In this document: positions 1-9,339 of the stretch, one piece after another
Numbering within the stretch: position 1 is the first letter of the stretch
How the letters are laid out: every line of letters starts with the position of its first letter
Assembly: GCF_050947875.1 (NCBI RefSeq)
Contig: NC_134569.1
Span: 37,113,277 to 37,177,276, forward strand
Source: Dermacentor variabilis
Taxonomy: Eukaryota > Arthropoda > Arachnida > Ixodida > Ixodidae
Length of the DNA: 64,000 nt
Direction: 5' to 3'
Translations under genes and position numbers: made by a program
The notes under the pieces: generated by a model
What the model saw: the letters and a program-made list of their open reading frames with translations, nothing else
Told to the model about the DNA's origin: nothing
The model's database searches: none

Positions 1-2372
1 TACGTTTCCGACCATAAAACGCACCTAAGTGTGCTTCAATAAATGTTTGCAAATAAAAACACGCCTTTCAATACACTTACTACTTGCAGTTACCGTGTTC
101 AATCAACTTACGGCGGTCTCCTATGTAGACGCTCCTCCAGCTTACGCTGTGACTATGCTGCGTGTGCCGCGCAGGCCTGTGGCTTTTTGTTTCGATTCTT
201 CTTTATCGCTTATAAAGCTGCCAATATGTACATTTAGACTATTATGCCGATTAAATGTCTTAACTTTGCAAATTATGCATTTGTGTGCAGGTACAAGGCA
301 TTACACTTTTCGCGTGACAGACAAATTTTGCTAGAGTAGTCGCCAAAAGATGCTTACGCAATTAAAGAAGTTCAGCAGCATGTTAGACTCTTGTAACACG
401 TGAAGGCAAAAGCCTGCAGCACACTTGGTAACGCATCAAGTTGTACGGTCGGAGGGGACAGACTTCTTGCAAGACAGAACGAGCCGCAGTGTGTACACGC
501 GTGGCGTTTTAGATCGACCTCAACGGAACATGCGAGCACTTAATGCACTGCCTAAATGTGCAGCATACTTCTCGCCAGTAAGTGTTACAAATGTGTAACA
601 CAAGCCGAAAACAATTACGGTGCATCCTCTCTGCAGGGGAAAGCAGCACTCGCGGTCGAACACCTTGCTCCCACCGCTTCGCACGTTGCAACTCGTTTCT
701 CGCTTGGCGAGTATCCACGGTCGTAGCGTACTTCCGAGGCCTACTGCGCAATCCGCTAGGCTCTGGGCGAGCGTCCTCCATCGCCGTCTCTCTCGCTTCG
801 CAGTCGATTGTCGCCACAACCGCCGCCGCGGCCGCGGGACGTCAGCGACGCAACATCTGTTTTTTCTGTCTGCGCGCGTCGATCGTTCCCCTTTCCACTC
901 GCTCAAAGAAGGTCACGTGTTTTTTTTTTTTTTTTTTTTGTACCACTCGGTTAGATGCCACGTTCTTCTCAAGGCCATCGGACAACAAGCCACGTAAGGC
1001 TTTCGGCTTCAAATGTCCACACACGGACAAATAAAAAATCTAATCCTACGTACATGACATTCTACCATCACCGTACTCTCTGCCTCTGCGCATCTACTTT
1101 GCTGCATATCAGGCCTGCACTGCGGCAGAGAAAATCTCTAAGCAATCAGGCGATGCTGCAGGGCTAATCTCGGGCATACCAATGCCTCGTTGTAGTAAGT
1201 AGGTTTACATTTATTACGAGACAGCGCTAAGGGTCCCGTGCCGCAGAATATCCGTTTTATAAAACGTTTATTTCAACAAAAGATGATACGAACACTGAGT
1301 TACATTGACTGCACAATTCCATCGGGATAATAACATATACAAAGTACGAAGGATTGTATACATGGCACGTTTTGAAGAAAGTGTCCGAGTCCACACTTAC
1401 TAACATAAACCCACATAGACCCATGGATACGCTCAGTTACACATAAACTAATTGTCGCATTATACAAAATTATGTTCAATATGTACAGTGCACACAATGG
1501 TCATGTGCAATGATGATGTCACTTTACATAATTTTCTAACGATGTGGTGTACCGCGTACAGCGTCGACATTCTTTTCGCGAAATATCATTCTGAATCACG
1601 CATTCCCAACCACGCCGGCCTTCCGGGTAGCCCAAAGAAGCTACTGTACTAATTGAATTTATGAAAGTAAAATGCGTCAGAAAAATTGTAAGTTACGACT
1701 TACACACAACCTACAGACATGATAGCGTCGGAGTTTAACTTGAATCTACGAGAAAACATAATTATGTTACAGGAAACACAACCCTTTTCCAGCGATTCTA
1801 CCAATCATACAGCAGCTTGCCCGGTTCCTTGCAACACCTTCAGATGGCACTTGCCTCCACGCATCGCGGCAAGTGGCGGTGTTTTTACCAGAAAGCTCGC
1901 CTTCGTGCATAGCGTTCGCCACCAACGTTTCCCTGTAAACATTGTGGTTGCATGAGCTGCAGTTGCCGCGAACTTGAGAATCAGTCAGGTATCTTTGAAT
2001 CATACCATGTTCCACTCTTAAAAGCCAAGCTAAAGAGTCTTCCAAGTTTTTGTGAGTCCCATCTATTACCATGTGCTGTCTTGGTGAGCACTAACGTGTC
2101 AATATGATGCTGTGCAAGTTGACACAATTGGTCTATGTACTGCTGAAATAACAAAAACAAAATGCCTACGATGGGTTCGATACTTCCTGGGGACTGGCTT
2201 GAGGCGCTACTCTCTCCTGTAAAGTATATTGGATGTCATTGCCGCGATGTTCACTACAGTAAATGGGAAACCAGGCACATTGTATAGAGCGAAAGTTGCT
2301 CCATGCGACATCTGGACCATTACGGCATATAGATAAGGTATTCTGTACAAGAACGCACCCTGTATTAACATA
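1..2372. other. No gene recognised
   Basis: I see no coding region, RNA gene or known repeat that I can support here. Open frames are short (at most about 150 codons), lie in the GC-rich stretch around 580-1030 and look like chance. A pure T run of 20 bases lies at 920-939; it could be the tail of an old minus-strand retroposon, but no body is recognisable next to it. Confidence 0.6.
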
Positions 2373-2385
2373 CTGGGCGTTAATC
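2373..2385. repeat. Left target-site duplication of LINE copy 1
   Basis: The 13-mer ctgggcgttaatc stands here and again at 5689-5701, immediately outside the two ends of the LINE. An exact 13-bp direct repeat in these two places is the expected footprint of target-primed insertion. Its last bases (AATC) are complementary to the GATT of the element at 4022-4025, the site where internal priming seems to have begun. Confidence 0.93.
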
Positions 2386-4010
2386 TGTGGTGAGAGACAT
2401 AAGGTATTATGACACCGTTAATGGAGATCGGGTAGCGGCAGATGGATTTGCGCGTGAATGCAACCACAGCACATTTTTCGGCAGCTAAGCGCAAACCCTG
2501 ACGCCGTATGTATCGTGAAGTAGATGACACAGCCCGTTGTAATTTCGCACGTAGTTGTGGGCGTGTTGTACCAGAAGCCCAGATGCAGATGTCATCTGCA
2601 TATGCACTGATGTGGATGTGAGGTGGAAGCTCGCTCACCAGGTCAATCAGTGCCACATTAAATAATGTTGGGCTGAGAACTCCTCCCTGAGGAACTCCAC
2701 GGCATACCTGATGACGGTTAGTGTCTCCATCAGGCGTGGACATATAAACGAAACGGCCGCTGAGGTAGCTCACAATCCACAGGTAGAGCCGGCCGCCAAT
2801 ACCCAAGTCATCTAGGGCATCGAGAATGGCTTCATGAAGGATGTTGTCGTAGGCTCCTTTGATATCTAAGAAAACAGCGGCGACGAGTCGGCGTTGACGT
2901 TTTTCATGTTCCACTGTAGTAACGAGGTCAATGACGCTGTCAATTGAAGAACGACCCCGCCGAAAACCGGTCATCATGTTCGGATAAAGATCATTTCTTT
3001 CCAGAAACCATTCGAGCCTCGCCAGGACCATTCGTTCCATAACTTTGCCAACACAGCTGGCTAATGCAACTGGGCGGTATGAGGTAAGCTCATAAGGAGT
3101 CTTTCCAGGCTTCAAGAGAGCAACCAGGCGGCTGATCTTCCACTGCTGCGGAACAATACCGGAGACCCATGTGTCGTTGTAATAATTGAGCCCTGCCCTG
3201 CCAAGGTGAGACAGAGACGAGTACGAGATCCCGTCAGGGCCAGGAGCAGATGAGTGCCGACACGACGCAAGAGCAGCCTCTAATTCGGGCATCGTAAAGA
3301 GCAAATCGTAGTGGTCACTTGAGGAAGGTGGCGCAAAAACTTCGAATTGGATTGAGGCTGGTTGAGTTGTGCCCACAATCATTTTGCAGAAATCGTCCGC
3401 TACCTCTACATTATTGCGGCGTCGGTAAAGGGCCAGAGCACTGAAAGGGTACCTTTCTTGTGGGGGAAAACGTAGGCTCCTGACTACATGCCAAATACGC
3501 GACAGCGGCTTGCGAGGATCCAGTGATGAGCAGAACTTTCTCCAGCGCTTCCTTCCTAATTTCTCGAGATGGCGCTTTATTTGTCGTTGAGCTCGGCGAC
3601 AAAGGGCGAGATCGTAAGTGGATTTCGTCCTTCTATATTTCCTTTCAGCACGCCGTCGGACTGCGCGCAACCTCTCGAATTCCACGTCGATAGGAGACCC
3701 CGGTGAAGGTGCACATATGGTCCGCGTGGCCTCACCGAGGGCGGACGTGATCAAGTCTTCTATTTGCGGTGGTGACTCGAGATTCGCACAGGAATTCTCC
3801 ACGAATGTCTTAAAAGTGGGCCAGTCAGTGCACCGCACATGAGACGAAGTGGTAGGTGCGAACCACTTGACGCAGATATACGTTGGTATGTGATCACTGC
3901 CATGTGTTTCCACATCACTGAACCAGCTAATAGAAGACTGTAGTCGTGAGGAAACAAACGTCAGGTCCAAGCAGCTACTATAGGACGTGCCACGCAGAAA
4001 CGTAGGAGAG
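2386..4010 (-). pseudogene. Inverted segment: endonuclease end and reverse transcriptase of LINE copy 1
   Basis: Read on the minus strand from about 4010. The frame begins inside the C-terminal part of an apurinic-type endonuclease (TFLRGTSYSSCLDLTFVS, then SDHIPTYI). A basic linker follows, then a reverse transcriptase. Numbering from the Leu codon at 3970, the RT shows SYRPVALASC at 297-306, FLDIKGAYDN at 367-376 with the first catalytic Asp, GVPQGGVLSP at 425-434 and YADDICIW at 457-464 with the catalytic Asp pair. No stop or frameshift occurs in about 540 codons, so the copy is fairly young. The open frame continues to 2207, but the last 58 residues after HHR are host flank read by chance: the element ends at 2386, next to the TSD. 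There is no true start codon, because the 5' end is truncated. Confidence 0.9.
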
Positions 4011-4013
4011 AAA

Positions 4014-5523
4014 TCACCACAGATTCTTGGGCATTATCATCGACCGCGGTTTGTCATGGACGAGGCATGCTAATATGTTGAAGCAAAAACTTAATCTGTT
4101 TTGCCATGTTCTTCGCTTCGCAACAGGCATGAAATGAGGCCCCACGGAAGGCTCATTACTAAGACTTTATCAGTCTCTTTTCGTAGGCTACATTCGATAC
4201 AGCCTTCCGATACTCTCAAACTTGAGCATTTCCTGCTTACGGACATTAGAGAGCGTCCAAGCGCAGGCACTCAAAATATGCCTCGGGTTGCCACGGCGTG
4301 CCTCCAACAAAGGCACAATTGAGGAAGCCCACGTATGCCCATTACCGATATACCTGTCCCACGAACCACTTCGTGTGTATTTACGCTTACTGACACGACA
4401 CCATTGTCATCCATTGATGTCGGTTCTACATGAGCGACCGGACAGCAGTTTCACAAGTGCACTCCGCTGCCATCTACCCCACATAACATCAGGCTATGCC
4501 CTTCCATATCACCCCGTCAAACCACCATGGGTGATGGCTCAACCTTCCGTATGCGTACATGTCCCCGGCATACTAAAGAAATCATTGATTCCCGTCAGTG
4601 GACTACAACAACTTGCTCTCGCGTACATCTGGTCAGAATACCAGACATATGTTCATGTTTACACAGACGGCTCCGCGTCATCTAAGGCATCCACAGCAGC
4701 TGTGGTGATACCAGCCCAACAGATGACTCGAGCTTTCATACTAGACCATAATTCAACATCAACCGCTGCAGAGCTTGTGGCTATTCGGGAAGCGATTCGC
4801 CACATTTGCGGGGAAAGACCTCAAGAGTGGTGCATTTTAACGGACTCAAAACCCGCGCTGCAAATTTTGGGATGCTTCCTGCGCCACACCGCATATCAGG
4901 TTCTGGCCCTGCAGATCACCGAGCTACTTTCATACGCTCAAGAAAAACACCACCGCATAGTGTTCCAATGGATCCCGGGACACTGTGGGCTCAACGGTAA
5001 TGAGATGGCCGATGCTGCAGCAAGGCGCGCCCTCAGCAATGGTCTGCGAACTGTCGTGCCATTCTCCAGACCGGACATCACATGCCTCCTGTCGGAATTA
5101 ATGAGGAGTGCGACGAGAAGATACTGGGCCCAGCCAGACGCTCGTCACGTCCGCCTTAAAAGCCTGGATCCCGATATGAAATTTCCCATTCTGCGTGGAA
5201 TTCCACGCCCTCATACATGCCTGATACACAGACTGCGCTTAGGCGTCGCCTTCACGCGCAAATATTTGCACATTATTGGACGGACAGACTCCCCGGACTG
5301 TTCAGTGTGTGGCGCTGTAGAGACTATAGAACATGTGCTTGTGGTGTGCCCTGAGTATGCGCGAGAAAGACTGACATTAGCAGATACATTGAGACATTTA
5401 CACAATGGACCACTGTCGGAGGACCTCTTGCTAGGCGCGTGGCCACAGAGTTGGCAGACGACAGAGACAATGCGTGCACTTTCACGTTTCCTAGGTGACA
5501 CGGGCCTGGACTCACGCCTGTGA
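4014..5523 (+). pseudogene. Forward segment: RT tail, RNase H and zinc knuckle of LINE copy 1
   Basis: The frame opens at the junction with RFLGIIIDRGLSW, the conserved stretch after the RT palm. A TGA at 4135-4137 interrupts it where TGG (Trp) would be expected; otherwise it is open to the stop at 5521-5523. Counting from codon 4222 (a Leu codon, not a real start), the RNase H domain has YTDGS with Asp149, TAAEL with Glu184, LTDSK with Asp208 and NEMADAA with Asp264, so all four catalytic acidic residues are present. A C-x2-C-x7-H-x4-C knuckle follows (CSVC ... H ... C) near codon 355, and the protein ends GDTGLDSRL. RNase H would remove the RNA strand during cDNA synthesis. It joins collinearly to the RT piece on the other strand at 2386-4010. 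Confidence 0.92.
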
Positions 5524-5688
5524 TACCAGTTGTGTAATGTGTCATTCACCTCGTTCCTCCCATTATCATCCCCCATTGTGACCCTTTTTCTTCCCCTCTT
5601 CCCCTTCCCTTACGTAGAGTAGCAGGCCAGATGCTCCATTATCCGGCCGACCTCTCTACATTTTCCAATCATTAAAATACTTCTTCTT
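5524..5688 (+). other. 3' UTR and tail of LINE copy 1
   Basis: A pyrimidine-rich 3' UTR carries GTAGAGTAGCAGGCC at 5614-5628 and a CCTCTCTACATTTTCC stretch up to 5666. It resembles the 3' UTRs at 25443-25493, 53632-53676, 57890-57931 and 60307-60353. The element ends in TACTTCTTCTT directly against the right TSD (5689-5701). Confidence 0.75.
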
Positions 5689-5701
5689 CTGGGCGTTAAT
5701 C

Positions 5702-6623
5702 CCGGTGTGCTTTCATTTCAATTATGTTCAAGGAACGAGTTGTACAGACGGCTCATATAGTCATGGAGTTGAGGAAAAAAACAGTTATGAATAGTGAAAT
5801 CACCTGCAATCACACTGATATGTCGATGCAATTTTTGTGCTTGTTGGATATTTATATACAGCAGCAAAAAGACGCCACACGTCTTTATTTTTGTCATCTT
5901 ATCGTTCTCTTTACGACAAAGTAAATAGGCTTAGTTCTAGTTAGGCATTGAAAAAGAATTGATTTGCTCTTCTCGTGTTTCACGTAAGTGTACAAGTCTA
6001 TCAATCAACCGGAATAGAGAGAGATACGCACAAAAGAAAGGACAGCGAAATCGCCCGAAAAAATCCGTGTTGCTACACTGTACGACGGGGATGGAAAAAC
6101 GTGTACACATATAAGAAACGCATTCGTTCCTTTTACATATAATCTTGTTCTGAGGCATTGTTCACCGATTGCTTCTCGCACGACAATTTCCAGAACAAAA
6201 CACCGTGACAGCCATTGAGCCTGAACCTTAAAGAAATTCGAGTCATGTGTCCCCATCACTTTATTATGCCATAAAAACAAAGTTCAAGTTCATTTAACGT
6301 ATAGTACATCTCTTCTAACGTTTTCAACTAAATGTAATGTGTTACATGCTTTAAATTTAAATATGTAACTTTTTCGCCTAAATTACAAAAAATAAACTGC
6401 GATAGATACATAGAAACAGTGTTTAAAATCTCCTGGCTTCTACTCTGACACACTACGACGGCTCGCATTTGTGTTTTCTGCTAGCGGGCTATTTTTGTGG
6501 GCCAAACCGGAAGATTGCCAAGGCATCTGTTTATAAACAGCGAAATGCCCTATGATAAATACAAGGTGGATATGAAACTGTTATTTTTTCTCCAACGTTA
6601 TTTGCACTCATACGTTGAGGACA
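5702..6623. other. No gene recognised
   Basis: AT-rich DNA between two LINE insertions. I see no conserved frame, repeat or RNA gene. Confidence 0.6.
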
Positions 6624-6636
6624 TTCACTCTATCAG
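6624..6636. repeat. Target-site duplication at the 3' end of LINE copy 2
   Basis: ttcactctatcag occurs here and again at 8220-8232, exactly at the two edges of the second inverted LINE. The four bases TTCA at 8220-8223 are shared between the TSD and the element, matching the expected internal priming site. Confidence 0.9.
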
Positions 6637-6782
6637 TTGAGTTGAGTTGAGTGGTTGTAGGCTACTGGTGGGATTAGCCTTCCAGCTTCTGCCGGCAATT
6701 GCTCCACCGTAGCGACACCTAAAATACATAAATCACACAAATCAGACACAGACCTCCCAACTACACATAGTCACTCCCGAGG

Positions 6783-8092
6783 TCACCATGTGGAGGCCAA
6801 ATCCGTGCCCTGCAGGTAATTTAAAAAAAGGCGAGAAACCTCCTTCCTACACAACTGGTTCCCGCGCGGGAAAACAATGTCCTGAAGAGAGCTGTGAGGA
6901 ATTCCTGTCTTCTTGAACGACCCGCATAACACACTCCTTTCCGCGTTATACAGAGTACAGCACATAAGGTAATATTCTATGTCACCGCACACACCACAGG
7001 TTGAACATAATGGAGACAACGTCAGGCCAGTCTTATACATCCACGCAGGGGTACGAGCAGAGCCCGTGCGAATGCGGAGCAGTAAAGTGGCTTGGTTTCT
7101 TTTGAGACGCTTGGTCACACATGGCTTGGGAGGTGAGCTCCACAAAGAACTGAAGTGGCACAACACCGCTTCTCTGAAGAGTCTCTTGTCCTCTTGAGGA
7201 ACTTTTCTCAATGGATTCCAAGACAGCGCTCTATGGGCGAAGCTGTCCGCCATCTCGTTGCCTATGATACCTATGTGCGAGGGCACCCATTGCAAACGTA
7301 TGGAGAAGCCTTTGATATGGAGATTGTGCACCGAGCGTAGGGAGCTAAGACATGAGGCATCAGTAGGGAACCCGTGCTCTAACCTTTGAAGGGCGTATTT
7401 TGAATCTGTAAGAATGACAACAGGTTGAGGCTTACAAAACCGTAGCTTCTTTAGAGCTGCCTCAATGGCAACGCTTTCGGCCGTTGTGCAGGACACGACT
7501 GCAGTGAAGCGAACCGACCAATCATACTTCAAAGAGGGAATGTGAAAAGCAGCTGCACTGGATCTTCTGACCTTGTCCACAGAGCCATCAGTAAAAATTT
7601 GAAGATGACGTGCATATTCATTCTCAAGATGTTCCAGTACGAGCGAACGCGTTGCCGCCAAAGGAGAACTCCGCTTAGCGCGAACGTGAGGAATAGTCAA
7701 CGAACAATCGAGGCTCGCGCATGACCAAGGTGGTTTCAACCTCCTAGTTCGACATCTAGCGTCAAGGCCCAGGTAACCAAGAGTATTAAGGGCCAAGTAT
7801 GCTCGAGACTCAGATCTCTTTCGAAGGCTCTGTAGAAGGGCTCGCCCGGCTATCGTCTGTTTGAGGCGGCCAATTTGCACCAATAACCTTTGTGAAGCGA
7901 CTAGGCTAAGAGGTCTCGATAGAGACTCATAAAGTACTGCATTGTTAGGAGCAGTCTGCGGAACGCCAAGAGCCCTCCTTAGGCCCTTTCTGTGCAAAAC
8001 CTCAAGTCGTTCTAGCTGTGATAGCGAGGGGGAAATTAATGGGAGCTGGCACATTATTCGACTCGTCACTAGTACATCGTGCAGCCTGATCA
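6783..8092 (-). pseudogene. RNase H and zinc knuckle of LINE copy 2
   Basis: One open frame on the minus strand ends with a stop at 6783-6785. The apparent start codon at 8105 lies in the inverted piece, so the true element sequence begins at MIRLHDVLV. Numbering from codon 8105, the RT thumb/linker (LERLEVLHRKGLRRALG) is at about 31-47. RNase H then follows with FTDGS (Asp173), TTAES (Glu210), LTDSK (Asp234) and NEMADSF (Asp287), so the four acidic residues are intact. A Cys/His-rich segment lies near residues 375-390 (CSTCGVCGD), but the usual His is replaced: the peptide reads IEYYLMCC where related elements have EHxLxxC. No internal stop is seen. Confidence 0.9.
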
Positions 8093-8221
8093 TTTTGGGT
8101 GTCATTATTGACTACTGTCTACAGTGGCGACGAGCTGTGGACTCTATTGTGACATTACTATCTCCGCGTCTCAATGTGATCCGTAGAGTTGCAAGTGAGC
8201 AATGGGGAAATCACCCTTCTT
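8093..8221 (+). pseudogene. Inverted RT-tail piece of LINE copy 2
   Basis: About 43 codons on the plus strand read ILGVIIDYCLQWRRAVDSIV and continue to WGNHPSSL, the conserved region just after the RT catalytic core. After 8221 the similarity stops and the TSD and host flank begin, so the remainder of this frame to 8274 is chance. Confidence 0.82.
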
Positions 8222-8232
8222 CACTCTATCAG
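8220..8232. repeat. Target-site duplication at the 5' side of LINE copy 2
   Basis: Second copy of ttcactctatcag, identical over 13 bases to 6624-6636. Confidence 0.9.
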
Positions 8233-8534
8233 AATTCTACTAAGGCTTATACCTCTGTCACATTGACTCGATAAGTGCCTTGATACTCCTCAGAAACCCT
8301 AAAAGACAAATTTACTTCGCCCGACACACACGGTATTCTTATGCACAACATTTGGTCGTGCGTTGTGATTCTGCAAATAAAAGCAAAATAAAAAAAAGAC
8401 GAACACCAAGGGTGAAGCAATGAACGGAAATCCCACTGCCTGCCATCCGCAACGATATTATTTTAAAAGGACCGTCTATAAATACAGTATCGTGGCAGCA
8501 TCCGCCCACACTGTTTACACATATCTAAATTGTA

Positions 8535-8578
8535 AATGAATGAATGAATGAATGAAAATATAAATAAATAACAAATAA
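8535..8578 (+). repeat. Tetranucleotide microsatellite (AATG/AAAT)
   Basis: About five AATG units followed by interrupted AAAT units. This could be the tail of a vanished retroposon. Confidence 0.75.
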
Positions 8579-9320
8579 TCGACTCTTGAAGCGCGTACTT
8601 TTCTGTATTACTGCACATCTTAGTGGCACAAGTGCAGGATTTTAAAATAGTTGGTTCGTGATACTCGCGAAATTATAGAGGTGTTGCCCCTTTCATGCTC
8701 ACGAAAAAGAAATGAAAGAAAGAACATCAAGAAACAAAGATATTGTTCTTCAAGAAGACAAAAGGCTCGAATATAAGTGATGTTCGAAATTGATTACTGT
8801 TACATCACTCTCCATGGCACCGACAAGGGGAAGAAATTGGAAACGACATTATGAGCATATCTTGAACACTACTAGCAAGTTCAACCATGAAGGAAAAAAC
8901 GTGCAAACAGAGTATCAACAGGGAAATCATTACGGTATTTCACCCTGACCCCCTTAAGGACAAGCAAGGAGAGAGTTCCCAGTGAAGAACAACACTGTCA
9001 CGTTGGGCTCGCTTCGAACCACCTGGTTTTCACTGCTCTCTCTGGGAAGCACCAGTTCGTGCTTACCCCTTTGCATTCGTCCTCGCTCACCGCATTTTCA
9101 CTCCCCCATTTTGCCGTGTTTCATTTTTTTTTTCTCCTCTTTTCTCTCGCCCGTGCCCGCGCTTTCTCATAACTACGAGTAGCATTGGCGGCACCGTATC
9201 TGCTTGGTTCCCGCACACGTGATCGGATCTCGCTGCCTTCTTCTTAGCGCGGCGCACCGCTAACTCCGCCTGAGTGGTCCGGGCCGACCGCCAGAACCCG
9301 CGCCGTACTGCGTCCGCCGC

Positions 9321-9339
9321 GATGATGATGATGATGATG
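9321..9339 (+). repeat. GAT trinucleotide microsatellite
   Basis: Six GAT units in a row. Confidence 0.85.

Larger units (their letters stand above)
2386..5688. mobile_element. Non-LTR retrotransposon copy 1, 5'-truncated with an inverted 5' segment
   Basis: This is one insertion made of two head-to-head pieces. 2386-4013 carries, on the minus strand, the end of the endonuclease and the reverse transcriptase. About 4014-5688 carries, on the plus strand, the rest of the RT, an RNase H domain, a zinc knuckle and the 3' UTR. The minus piece stops in the peptide YVSHHR at the left edge, and the plus piece resumes at RFLGII after the junction, so together they give one collinear protein. Identical 13-bp repeats at 2373-2385 and 5689-5701 flank the whole unit. 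The arrangement (flank, inverted 5' part, forward 3' part, tail) is what twin priming produces. The 3' end is a short CTT-type tail, not poly-A. RNase H plus a C-terminal zinc knuckle suggests the I/R1/LOA-like group of LINEs; the exact clade is not settled. Confidence 0.92.
6637..8221 (-). mobile_element. Non-LTR retrotransposon copy 2 (different family), 5' segment inverted
   Basis: The element points left. Its 3' end is at 6637, where it finishes in three TTGAG units (plus strand), and its body runs on the minus strand up to about 8092. From about 8093 to 8221 a piece of the same element lies on the plus strand: LGVIIDYCLQW up to NHPSSL, the segment that should directly precede MIRLHDVLV of the minus-strand part. 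The 13-bp TSD ttcactctatcag flanks the unit (6624-6636 and 8220-8232). Structure and microhomology match twin priming. The protein differs clearly from LINE copy 1 although the domain order is the same. Confidence 0.88.
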
